From NCBI GenBank assembly GCA_018267315.1, contig JAFDYS010000025.1, positions 1 to 35,876 on the forward strand: a DNA stretch of 35,876 bases, in the 5' to 3' direction. Source of the stretch: Bacteroidota bacterium (GTDB lineage Bacteria > Bacteroidota > Bacteroidia > Chitinophagales > UBA10324). Made by a program: the position numbers and the translations under genes. Below, in pieces: positions 8,482 through 15,935 of the stretch. Below the pieces are notes generated by a model. The model worked only from the letters and a program-made list of their open reading frames with translations, ran no database searches and had not been told where the DNA came from. The first letter of the stretch is position 1. The number at the start of each line of letters is the position of its first letter.

Positions 8482-9040
8482 ACTGTTGTACCTTTTGTGA
8501 ACTCAACACCATCTTTTGCAAAATGTAGCGGGCTCTCGCCAGTTGCGACTTGGAAGTGCCCACGCTGATGCCCAGCATGTCGGCAATTTCCTGGTGATTA
8601 TATCCTTCAATCGCATACAGGTTGAATACCGTTCTATATCCCGGCGAAAGCGCCTGCACCATGCGGAGCAGGTCGGCTGCCGATAGCTGGTGGAAGTCAT
8701 CTTCCTGCACGATGTCGTTCTTCATTTCTTCCACTTCCATCATGTTATTTAAAAAATGGTTCTTCCGGAATCCTTCAATTGCTGTGTTTACGAAAATCCG
8801 TTTCATCCATCCTTCAAATGATCCTTCATTGCGGAAGCGACTGATGTTACCGAACACTTTTATGAATCCTTCCTGCAGCAAATCTTCCGCTTCCTGGTAG
8901 TTGCTGCAATAGCGCATGCAAATGGCGAACATCTTCGGCGAGAAGATCCGGTATAGCTCTTCCTGCATTTTCCGGTCGCCGATTATGCAGCCGGATATCA
9001 GGGCTTCTTCGGTAATTTTCTCTTTACCCCAGATTCGCAT
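8465..9040 (-). CDS. ECF-type RNA polymerase sigma factor
   Basis: The product is 191 residues. Sigma region 2 lies at about 27-95 (EAEDLLQEGFIKVF and GSFEGWMKRIFVNTA). Sigma-70 region 4 with its helix-turn-helix lies at about 125-176 (LSPGYRTVFNLYAIEGYNHQEIA, then LGISVGTSKSQLARAR). The first part alone is diagnostic of Bacteroidota ECF sigma factors. It directs RNA polymerase to a dedicated promoter set. The overlapping downstream gene encodes a membrane-anchored protein that probably controls it or is controlled by it. No TAnnTTTG box is seen in the 186 bases upstream, so it may be driven by another sigma factor or by itself. Confidence 0.93.
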   Translation of the reverse strand: MRIWGKEKITEEALISGCIIGDRKMQEELYRIFSPKMFAICMRYCSNYQEAEDLLQEGFIKVFGNISRFRNEGSFEGWMKRIFVNTAIEGFRKNHFLNNMMEVEEMKNDIVQEDDFHQLSAADLLRMVQALSPGYRTVFNLYAIEGYNHQEIADMLGISVGTSKSQLARARYILQKMVLSSQKVQQYAAVF

Positions 9041-9226
9041 TCGCGATGTATTAATGACTTAAAATGATTGCTTTTAGTTGCATCTGAATCACTCTGCACC
9101 GTTTCTTAATACCGCTTTTAATTTCTATTACCTACAACATTCATCTTCGTTCTTACGCCGCCCATCATTCATCGCCCGAAACAGGGCGTCGATTTCTATC
9201 CCGAAAGCTACGAACCATTTCTCAAA

Positions 9227-10603
9227 CTACAGTTTTCTGACCACCAGAATATTTCCACTTACCTCAATCACCCTGATCTGATTCCCTTTTTTGATCATGC
9301 CGCCGTCTGCCATTGCATCATACCGGTCGCCTTCAATTTCTACCTGCCCGGCGGGGCGGAGAACTGTGACAGCCATACCTGTTTTGTTTTTCAGCGAATC
9401 GAGTTGCACCGGGCTGTCGAGATAGCCCACTGTTGCTTCCTGCGTGTCAGTGAGAACAAATCCTTTGAAGGCGCGGGTCTTAAACAGATTTTGCCCGAAG
9501 AAAATGAACAGGAAGAAGGAAAGCCCGAGCGGTATCACCACCCGAAGCAGGGCGCTGAAAATTTCCTTTCCGGAAGTGAACGAGAAATCGAATTCTGAAT
9601 TCTGAATGAGTGCCAGTGTGAGACCGGCGATAATGAGAATGAAGCCGCTGATGAGCCACACGCCGTGGCCGGGAAATACAAAGATTTCCAGCGCAACGAG
9701 CACCACACCTGCAATGAAAATTAAAATCTCCCAGTGCTCGGCTAATCCATCAAGATAAAGTGGCGCAAAGTAAAGTATGGCGGCAGCTATGGCGGTGAGA
9801 ATGGGAAACGCGGCACCGGGATGCTGAAATTCAAAATAGATGCCGCCAAGAATAAGCAGGAGCAGGATGCCGTTCACAAAAGGATTCAGCAGGAAAGCAA
9901 TGAGGTGATCAAGCGCTGATGTTTGATGTTCCACCAGTTCATAATCGCCGATGTTTGCCTGTTTCAAAACATCTTCAGCTGATTCGGCAAGCCCCTCACA
10001 GTATCCGTGTTTCAATGCCTCGTTTGCCGTGAGTGCTATCACGCGGCCGGTGTCCGCCACGTCCGTGAGGTAGTTGTTCGGAGTCACCATGCCTTCCGCA
10101 ATTTTCGGATCGCGTCCCTGATGCTCAGCCGTGCTACGCATCATAGCCCGCATGTATGACTGATACTTATCGGGCATCACTTCGCCGTTCTGATTCACCA
10201 CGGAAGCAGAACCAATCACGGCACTTGACCTCATGTAAATACTATCGCAGGAAATGGCAATGAGCGCGCCTGCCGAGGCCGCATTTTGCGTAATCCATGC
10301 AATCACAGTTGGCCAGGCATGCAGCAGCCGTGAGTGTATGGAATCTGCAGATGCCAGATCGCCGCCGTAGGTGTTCAACTTGATCAGCACGACATCGGCA
10401 TGCTGGCTGTCAGCTTCTGCCATGGCCGTCCTTACGAGTCGCCAGGCGGCGGGAAAGATTTCCTGGTTTAGTTCAAAGACGTAAACTTTTTTCGGCGAAC
10501 TCGTATCAATACCCGGTGATGCAAAGGAACTGTGTATAAATAAAGGGCCTAAACCCATCAGCATCAATATAAAAAAGTGGAATTGCGCTCTGATCCTTTG
10601 CAC
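9227..10603 (-). CDS. NfeD-family membrane-bound serine protease (ClpP class)
   Basis: The 458-residue protein starts at GTG 10603; an in-frame stop upstream and no ATG before residue 14 support this. A signal peptide (about 1-29) is followed by a ClpP/SppA-like protease domain (about 38-225) with the nucleophile Ser110 in NAASAG and a candidate catalytic Lys146 (MPDKYQSY). Several membrane helices follow (about 235-370), then a C-terminal NfeD OB-fold (about 385-458, GMAVTVLRPAGQVEIEGDRYDA). The family works with stomatin-like proteins in membrane quality control. No stomatin/flotillin gene is adjacent here, which is unusual for the long NfeD form. It is divergent from the LysM gene with only 37 bases between the start codons. 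Confidence 0.9.
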   Translation of the reverse strand: MQRIRAQFHFFILMLMGLGPLFIHSSFASPGIDTSSPKKVYVFELNQEIFPAAWRLVRTAMAEADSQHADVVLIKLNTYGGDLASADSIHSRLLHAWPTVIAWITQNAASAGALIAISCDSIYMRSSAVIGSASVVNQNGEVMPDKYQSYMRAMMRSTAEHQGRDPKIAEGMVTPNNYLTDVADTGRVIALTANEALKHGYCEGLAESAEDVLKQANIGDYELVEHQTSALDHLIAFLLNPFVNGILLLLILGGIYFEFQHPGAAFPILTAIAAAILYFAPLYLDGLAEHWEILIFIAGVVLVALEIFVFPGHGVWLISGFILIIAGLTLALIQNSEFDFSFTSGKEIFSALLRVVIPLGLSFFLFIFFGQNLFKTRAFKGFVLTDTQEATVGYLDSPVQLDSLKNKTGMAVTVLRPAGQVEIEGDRYDAMADGGMIKKGNQIRVIEVSGNILVVRKL

Positions 10604-10621
10604 CGGAAATATTTTATATCA

Positions 10622-10629
10622 CAAAATTA
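10622..10629 (-). promoter_or_regulatory. Bacteroidota -7 box (TAATTTTG) for the NfeD gene
   Basis: On the minus strand this reads TAATTTTG, an exact TAnnTTTG match 18 bases before the GTG at 10603. The -33 region would fall inside the divergent LysM gene, and no TTG is seen there. Confidence 0.45.
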
Positions 10630-10640
10630 CGGTATCGAAC

Positions 10641-11006
10641 GTGAAAGCATTATTGGCAGGCATTCTATGCCTCGTTACTTCTATTTCTTACGGGCAAATG
10701 ATTAAGATGGGCGGGTTAGTGAGCAGCCGCTACGACACGCATGTGGTTGAAAAGGGCGAGACGCTGTACAGCATTTCGAAGAGCTTTAACACCACAGTAG
10801 GTGAGTTGCTCAAACTGAACCCTGATATTCACAACAACCAACTGGATGAAGGCCGCATCATCAATGTACCGGTGAGCAAAGTGGTACTGAATGGTGATCC
10901 GAATCGGAATGCTTTGGACCAAGAGGACTCGGATGAAGTGCTCGTGCTGGCTGCTGAAGATATAAATGAGCAGGGTTCTTCAGATCCTGATGGCAAAGCG
11001 CATTAG
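10641..11006 (+). CDS. Exported LysM domain protein
   Basis: The 121-residue protein starts at GTG 10641. A signal peptide (MKALLAGILCLVTSISYGQ) is followed by one LysM domain (about 34-79: HVVEKGETLYSISKSF, then LLKLNPDI and GRIINVPV). The tail is short, acidic and probably disordered. LysM domains bind peptidoglycan. With no catalytic domain, this is probably a small periplasmic wall-binding or adaptor protein. It converges on the Nudix gene with 8 bases between the stops. Any promoter must overlap the start of the divergent NfeD gene. Confidence 0.85.
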   Translation: MKALLAGILCLVTSISYGQMIKMGGLVSSRYDTHVVEKGETLYSISKSFNTTVGELLKLNPDIHNNQLDEGRIINVPVSKVVLNGDPNRNALDQEDSDEVLVLAAEDINEQGSSDPDGKAH

Positions 11007-11014
11007 TGCTGCGC

Positions 11015-11566
11015 TCACAACTCACCACGCTCCATTAATAACTTTGCTTTCATTACTGCAATCACTGAGGGGGCATCTTTGATCTCTCCGTTCATCACTT
11101 GTTGAAACAGTTCTTCGAATGGAAGTTTCTTCACTTCCAGAACCTCGGTGGGCTCAGGGGTTGATTCAAAAAATGAAAGTTGTTGTGCCACAAAAAGAAA
11201 TGCTTTCTCGGTTGTACCGGCATTGGAGAGATAACATTCACCGATCTGCGTCCACTTTTCTGCTTTGATGCCGCATTCTTCCATCAGTTCTCTCTTGGCT
11301 GATTCAATGGGTTCTTCATTCAGCGGACCACCGCCCTCGGGTATTTCCCAGCTGTATTCATTGATGGGTAAACGGAATTGTCCTACTATCCACGCGTTGT
11401 AATTTTCATCCAGCGGCAGTACGCAAATTGCGCGGTGCTTGAAGTCAGCCACTACATAAATGCCGGGATCACCTTTGGGGCGGGTCACCTGGTGTTCAAT
11501 CAAGCTGATCCACGGACTGTCATAATACACTTTTGAGGAATTGATTTTCCAGGGATTATTCATCAT
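11015..11566 (-). CDS. Nudix hydrolase, ADP-ribose pyrophosphatase-like
   Basis: The 183-residue protein has a perfect Nudix box G-x5-E-x7-REL-x-EE-x-GI (Gly78, Glu84, Arg92-Glu93-Leu94, Glu96-Glu97, Gly99-Ile100), which coordinates Mg2+ and hydrolyses a nucleoside diphosphate linked to another moiety. The N-terminal strand domain and length resemble ADP-sugar or ADP-ribose pyrophosphatases rather than MutT. The upstream same-strand gene is a sirtuin, 108 bases away. Sirtuins release O-acetyl-ADP-ribose, so the proximity is metabolically plausible, but co-transcription is unproven. Two adjacent ATG codons mark the start, and either could be used. Confidence 0.9.
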   Translation of the reverse strand: MMNNPWKINSSKVYYDSPWISLIEHQVTRPKGDPGIYVVADFKHRAICVLPLDENYNAWIVGQFRLPINEYSWEIPEGGGPLNEEPIESAKRELMEECGIKAEKWTQIGECYLSNAGTTEKAFLFVAQQLSFFESTPEPTEVLEVKKLPFEELFQQVMNGEIKDAPSVIAVMKAKLLMERGEL

Positions 11567-11674
11567 GGTTTTCGGATTGTTGATTTCAGAACAGGACAGT
11601 TGTGTTTATTTATATCTACTTGTCAAATTGTGAAATTACTTTCAGTCAGATCATTCACTGTTCATCAGCCGTGA

Positions 11675-12370
11675 TTACTTAAAATCATTTATGAGTCGCC
11701 TGACCAATTGAGGCACGCCGACAGATGCTTTCTCCAAAATCATTTCAAGATTCCTGACAGGCATGATATCCGGTTTGTTCGGATCCACCAGGAATTTCTT
11801 TGCGCCGGCAGGGGAGTAGTTTAGCAGTCCGGCTGCGGGGTACACCTGCAATGATGTGCCAACGACAACAAAAATCTCCGACTGCCCTGTTTCCTCAATA
11901 GCCGCATCCATCATCGGCACCGCTTCGCCGAACCACACTACATGGGGACGTAACTGCGAACCCAGTTCGCATTTATCACCAACATGTATTTCGCCCCGGC
12001 ATTCGTAGAGCAATTGGTAGTCAGCGGAACTTCTCGATTTCATGATTTCGCCGTGAAGATGCAGGATCTTCTTAGATCCGCCCCGCTCGTGCAGGTCATC
12101 AATGTTTTGGGTAATAACAGTGACATCAAAGTGATCTTCGAGTTCAGCGAGGGCTTTATGTGCTGCATTGGGTTGGGCATTCATCACCTCACGCCGCCGC
12201 TGGTTGTAAAAGTCAAGCACCAGTTTCTGATTGCGGCGCCATGCTTCGGGTGTTGCCACATCTTCTATGCGGTATTGCGCCCACAGTCCGCCGGTGTCGC
12301 GGAACGTACTTAGCCCGCTCTCTGCACTGATGCCGGCACCGCTCAATACGACGAGTTTCTTTTTTGACAT
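11675..12370 (-). CDS. Sir2-family NAD-dependent protein deacylase (CobB-like)
   Basis: The product is 231 residues. Sirtuin motifs appear in order: GAGISAESGL (11-20), TFRDTGGLW (22-30), TQNIDDLH (87-94), the catalytic His106 in HLHGE, and VVWFGEAVP (144-152). Tyr55 and Arg58 (FYNQRR) match the Y-x-x-R pair that lets class III sirtuins such as E. coli CobB and SIRT5 take succinyl-lysine. The small zinc module is reduced: only Cys124 and Cys134 are present instead of four Cys. This short form seems common in Bacteroidota and probably does not bind zinc. It removes acyl groups from protein lysines, yielding nicotinamide and O-acyl-ADP-ribose. Confidence 0.92.
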   Translation of the reverse strand: MSKKKLVVLSGAGISAESGLSTFRDTGGLWAQYRIEDVATPEAWRRNQKLVLDFYNQRRREVMNAQPNAAHKALAELEDHFDVTVITQNIDDLHERGGSKKILHLHGEIMKSRSSADYQLLYECRGEIHVGDKCELGSQLRPHVVWFGEAVPMMDAAIEETGQSEIFVVVGTSLQVYPAAGLLNYSPAGAKKFLVDPNKPDIMPVRNLEMILEKASVGVPQLVRRLINDFK

Positions 12371-12463
12371 AGATGAGCGGATTGTTTCCGGGCTGGCTTC
12401 AACTGTTTTCTGCCTGTGTAAAAATAAGCGACAGGCATTCTTCCGGCAGGTGAGTCAATCGGC

Positions 12464-12471
12464 TACATTTG
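12464..12471 (+). promoter_or_regulatory. Bacteroidota -7 box (TACATTTG) very close to a start codon
   Basis: An exact TAnnTTTG match ends 6 bases before the ATG at 12478. A TTC (12441-12443), close to the -33 TTG, lies 20 bases upstream. If used, transcription would start at or next to the start codon, giving a nearly leaderless mRNA. Confidence 0.45.
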
Positions 12472-12477
12472 TTTTTG

Positions 12478-13026
12478 ATGAAACGAATTCTGAAGCTGCA
12501 CGCAATTGCATCCCTATTGTTTTGCCTGATTTTTAGTTTGCCGGAGTTAGCGAATGCGCAACAACCCAATGCGACCTCGGGTAACGATTCGAAAAATTTC
12601 CCCGGCGTTTATCTGCTGAGCATCACTCCCAAAAGCGGCGGCAAGTCGTATACATTATTTCACCGCACCAAGGTTCAACTCACCATGAATGACGGTCGTG
12701 AGATAAAAGGGAAAGTGAGGGGTGTTTCGCAAAATGAAATCTCCATTGAATATAAAAGCTACCCGATTGACGGCATCAGCGAGATTCGTTTCAGCCCCGG
12801 CTCATCACTGGGATTAGTGGCTGCCGGGGCCATGCTGGTCGGTGTAACGATGGTTGCTGTGGCCGGTCCGGCGGATTCCCGCTCATCATCAGAAGAGGCC
12901 ATTTTCTGGGGCGGCATCGGATTGGCCGCTGCGGGTTTCGCTACGCTTATTCCTACTTACTTTATGAAGAAGAAATTCAGCGCCAATGAATATGAATTCA
13001 CTTCGGTGCTGGTAGCCGGTTACTGA
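12478..13026 (+). CDS. Uncharacterised exported membrane protein
   Basis: The 182-residue protein is read from ATG 12478; an upstream TTG at 12469 is in frame but lies in the promoter box. A signal peptide (MKRILKLHAIASLLFCLIFSLPELANAQ) is followed by a small strand-rich domain with TMNDGREIKGKVRGV, resembling the SH3/Sm-like fold of surface-lattice or PilZ-like modules. Two Gly/Ala-rich membrane helices follow (about 118-133 and 147-163), then a short polar tail. I recognise no family with known function. It converges on the PhoH gene, with 19 bases between the stops. Confidence 0.75.
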   Translation: MKRILKLHAIASLLFCLIFSLPELANAQQPNATSGNDSKNFPGVYLLSITPKSGGKSYTLFHRTKVQLTMNDGREIKGKVRGVSQNEISIEYKSYPIDGISEIRFSPGSSLGLVAAGAMLVGVTMVAVAGPADSRSSSEEAIFWGGIGLAAAGFATLIPTYFMKKKFSANEYEFTSVLVAGY

Positions 13027-13045
13027 GCGTGCGGCGGATTTTTTT

Positions 13046-14071
13046 TCAACCGGGAATGTTGCCCGAATCACGGTCGGCGGAAAGAGCGGTGCTGTTATCA
13101 TTAAGCGGGTCAGCCAGCTTATTCTTCTCTTCCACATCTTCGTAGGCCTTGATGATTTTTTTCACCAGCGGATGGCGCACCACATCCCGTTCATCGAGAT
13201 AAACAACGCCGATGCCTTTCACCTCACTGAGGATGTGCAGGGCCTTGAATAATCCGCTTCGCTGGTTCTTTGGCAAATCAATTTGTGTGATGTCGCCCGT
13301 GATGATGCATTTGGCTGTTGGCCCGATGCGGGTGAGAAACATTTTCAACTGCGGGTCCGTGGTATTCTGCGCTTCGTCGAGAATGATGTAAGCGTGGTCG
13401 AGCGTGCGGCCGCGCATAAATGCAAGCGGTGCCACTTCAATGACGCGGTTTGACATGTAGTAGTTTAGCTTGTCGATGGGAATCATGTCATCCAATGCAT
13501 CGTAGAGCGGACGGAGGTAAGGATCAATCTTTTCTTTTAGGTCACCCGGAAGGTAACCGAGGTTCTCACCGGCTTCAACTGCAGGTCGCGTGAGAATGAT
13601 TTTCCTGATTTCCTTATTCTTTAGCGCACGCACAGCGAGTGCAACGGCGGTGTAAGTCTTTCCTGTTCCGGCAGGACCGATGGCGAAGATCACGTCGTTG
13701 GTTTCCGCGAGTTCCACCATTTTTTTCTGCCCGGCGGTTTTTGCCTTTACAACGGTACCACTCGGGCCAAAGGTGATCACATCTTGGTCGAGCTTCGGCA
13801 TTTCCACATCGAACGGGTCGTTCTCATCAAGAAGATCTTCAGCCGTTTTATCATTCAACCGTCCGTATTTCTCAATGAATTGAATCATTTGATTGATCTT
13901 GTCTTCAAGATGCCCCAAGTCATCCGAGTTGCCTTCAATCTTGATTTTGTTGCCGCGGGAAGTGAATTTTACTCTGGGGAATGCCTCTTTCAGCAGTTGG
14001 AGTCTTGAGTTATTGATTCCCAATAAATCGACCGGATCTATCGAGTCGAGATGAATAACGAGTTCTGTCAA
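13046..14071 (-). CDS. phoH: PhoH-family ATPase
   Basis: The product is 341 residues. An N-terminal KH-like region (about 1-65) precedes the PhoH NTPase domain (about 105-315) with Walker A GPAGTGKT (132-139), Walker B ILDEAQ (230-235) and the SF1-helicase-like segment ITGDITQIDLP. The tail is charged. PhoH proteins are cytoplasmic ATPases linked to RNA metabolism and ribosome maturation, often beside ybeY, which is not seen here. The start is TTG at 14071: the N-terminus LVIHLDSIDPVDLLG matches the usual family beginning, no in-frame ATG exists before Met62, and an exact -7 box lies 20 bases upstream. Confidence 0.93.
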   Translation of the reverse strand: MTELVIHLDSIDPVDLLGINNSRLQLLKEAFPRVKFTSRGNKIKIEGNSDDLGHLEDKINQMIQFIEKYGRLNDKTAEDLLDENDPFDVEMPKLDQDVITFGPSGTVVKAKTAGQKKMVELAETNDVIFAIGPAGTGKTYTAVALAVRALKNKEIRKIILTRPAVEAGENLGYLPGDLKEKIDPYLRPLYDALDDMIPIDKLNYYMSNRVIEVAPLAFMRGRTLDHAYIILDEAQNTTDPQLKMFLTRIGPTAKCIITGDITQIDLPKNQRSGLFKALHILSEVKGIGVVYLDERDVVRHPLVKKIIKAYEDVEEKNKLADPLNDNSTALSADRDSGNIPG

Positions 14072-14091
14072 AGTGACTATTACGATTTATG

Positions 14092-14099
14092 CAAAGTTA
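14092..14099 (-). promoter_or_regulatory. Bacteroidota -7 box (TAACTTTG) for phoH
   Basis: On the minus strand this reads TAACTTTG, an exact match, 20 bases before the TTG start at 14071. It lies in the 49-base gap after the last cyclase gene, so phoH can be transcribed independently of the cyclase operon. No -33 TTG is seen. Confidence 0.5.
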
Positions 14100-14120
14100 C
14101 GTGAAATACCTTCCGAAGAT

Positions 14121-15935
14121 TCAGCCCCCCGCTTCCACGAAATACATATCTATCTCTCCTTTATTCTTCGCCTGGATTTTTCCGCGGTAAGTGCAACTGA
14201 ATTTTTCTTTCACCAGTTCGTGTGTTGTTCCGCTGATGTTCACTTTGCCCTGTTCGCCGGATGATTCCATCCGTGATGCAATGTTCACTGTATCACCCCA
14301 GATGTCGTAAGCGAATTTTTTGATCCCGACGATGCCTGCGACAACAGGACCGGTATGGCAGCCAATTCTGATTTCGAATGAGTGCTTATTTTCCTGCTGC
14401 CTTTCTTCTTTCAATTGCTTCATGAATTTTTGAATCTCCAATGAGGCGCTAATCACATCTGTTGCGTTCGTTTTGTTGGCAACCGGTAAACCGCCCGCAC
14501 ACATGTAGCTGTCTCCAATCGTTTTTATTTTCTCTATGTTATGTTTAGAAATGATTTTGTCAAACTCGCTGAAGATGTAATTGATTTCCCTCACCAATTC
14601 TTTTGCGCTCATCTTCTCGCTGGCCTGCGTGAAATTTTTGAAATCAGTGAACATAACGGTGACTTCATCAAAGCTTTTTGCTTCGGCGGTTCCGGTTGAT
14701 TTGAGTTCCTCTGCTGTTTCTGCAGGAAGAATGTTTAGCAGCAGTTTGTCCGAACGTTCTTTTTCTTTTTCAATAATTAATGCATCTCTTTTCTTGTTCA
14801 CAAAACTTCGGTAAGAAACGTAGGCGACAACAGCGAGTAACAATAGCCCGGCAAGCAGGAAGTACATCTGAATCTGTTTCTGCCTGATCTCATATTCCTG
14901 TTGCTTCATTTTTTCTTCTGTGCCTTTGATCTTTTCAGAAAAAGTAAGATCGTTTATCGCCGCTAGTTTTTGCTCGTTGAAAACACTGTCCTTCTGACTG
15001 TCACGCCAGGTAGCGTAGTAATAGGCACTGTCGTATTGTTGAGTTGCGCTGTAAATTTTTGCAAGTACATCGGCGATCTCAATGCTGAGCGTTCCGTATT
15101 TATCGAAGCGCTTCCTATGTTCATTCAAACTTTCAAGTCCGTACTTCTTCGCTTCCTGTATCTCACCTCTTTTCAGAAGAAACGAACTGTACCCGTTCAA
15201 CGTACTCACGAGACTGATATCTTGTGCGGTAGAATCAGAAATGGCTATTCCCTTTTTAAAATAAAATTGTGCCATGGAGTCTTTGTCCAGTTTTGAATAA
15301 ATGGTGCCAAGAATGCCGAGTAATTGTGTGTAACCAAACAAGTCATTTTTTTTGTCTACAACATTATCTGCTAACAAAGCGTAGATAAGTGCTGAATCAG
15401 GCTTGTTCAGTTGAAGATAAATCTCTGCGGTGTTTGCATAAACGGCTCTTTCAACCCAGGGAACTGATGAGATTACGGTTGAATCGCTCAGGTATGTTTC
15501 TGCTATTTTTAAGTGATAGAGCGCTAGCTCGCTATTGCCGAGTTGTTTGTAAACCACAGCGGCTTGTTCATTCGCGAGGCAAATACCTGCATTCATTTTT
15601 CCTTTCTCGGCTACGCGCAACGCCTTGAAATGATTTTCAAGAGAATGATTGAAGTCGGCCTTGTTTTCGTAGTACCCTCCGAGAAAGAAGTAGGAGTTAA
15701 AGATCAAAGTGTCATTCTTAGACTCCATAGCGTTTTGCAGCATCTGAACCAGGGCCAACTGAAAACCCGAATCATTTCGTTGACTTTGATAGCCCATTGC
15801 TGCGTAGGTCCAGAGCTCAAATTTTTTTTCAGGGTCATTTGTTTTTGAAATCTCAGCGAGCAGGCTGTCAATGCTCTGCGCAAAAGATAAACTCCTGAAA
15901 AAGCAAAGCAGGAATATTGCGGCGGCAGACTTCAT
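14121..15935 (-). CDS. TPR-adenylate cyclase 4 (signal peptide-TPR-TM-class III cyclase)
   Basis: The product is 604 residues: a signal peptide (MKSAAAIFLLCFFRSLSFAQ), TPR-like helical repeats (about 25-320), a Lys/Glu-rich coiled segment, one membrane helix (about 358-375), the coupling helix KERSDKLLLNILPAETAEEL, and a class III cyclase domain (about 424-604). Catalytic residues are Asp431 (MFTDF) and Asp475 (IGDSY) for metal, Lys471 and Asp544 (YDIWG) for adenine, and Asn551 and Arg555 for the transition state. This predicts periplasmic TPRs controlling a cytoplasmic cyclase that makes cAMP. Its ATG overlaps the stop of the previous cyclase gene in an ATGA junction, and it is the last gene of the four-cyclase operon. 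It is the shortest of the four, with a reduced TPR part. Confidence 0.93.
   Translation of the reverse strand: MKSAAAIFLLCFFRSLSFAQSIDSLLAEISKTNDPEKKFELWTYAAMGYQSQRNDSGFQLALVQMLQNAMESKNDTLIFNSYFFLGGYYENKADFNHSLENHFKALRVAEKGKMNAGICLANEQAAVVYKQLGNSELALYHLKIAETYLSDSTVISSVPWVERAVYANTAEIYLQLNKPDSALIYALLADNVVDKKNDLFGYTQLLGILGTIYSKLDKDSMAQFYFKKGIAISDSTAQDISLVSTLNGYSSFLLKRGEIQEAKKYGLESLNEHRKRFDKYGTLSIEIADVLAKIYSATQQYDSAYYYATWRDSQKDSVFNEQKLAAINDLTFSEKIKGTEEKMKQQEYEIRQKQIQMYFLLAGLLLLAVVAYVSYRSFVNKKRDALIIEKEKERSDKLLLNILPAETAEELKSTGTAEAKSFDEVTVMFTDFKNFTQASEKMSAKELVREINYIFSEFDKIISKHNIEKIKTIGDSYMCAGGLPVANKTNATDVISASLEIQKFMKQLKEERQQENKHSFEIRIGCHTGPVVAGIVGIKKFAYDIWGDTVNIASRMESSGEQGKVNISGTTHELVKEKFSCTYRGKIQAKNKGEIDMYFVEAGG

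Noticed and set aside
9173..9188. Hairpin CGCCC-GAAACA-GGGCG after the NfeD gene
   Set aside because: Only five base pairs and no T run follow on either strand, so it does not qualify as an intrinsic terminator.
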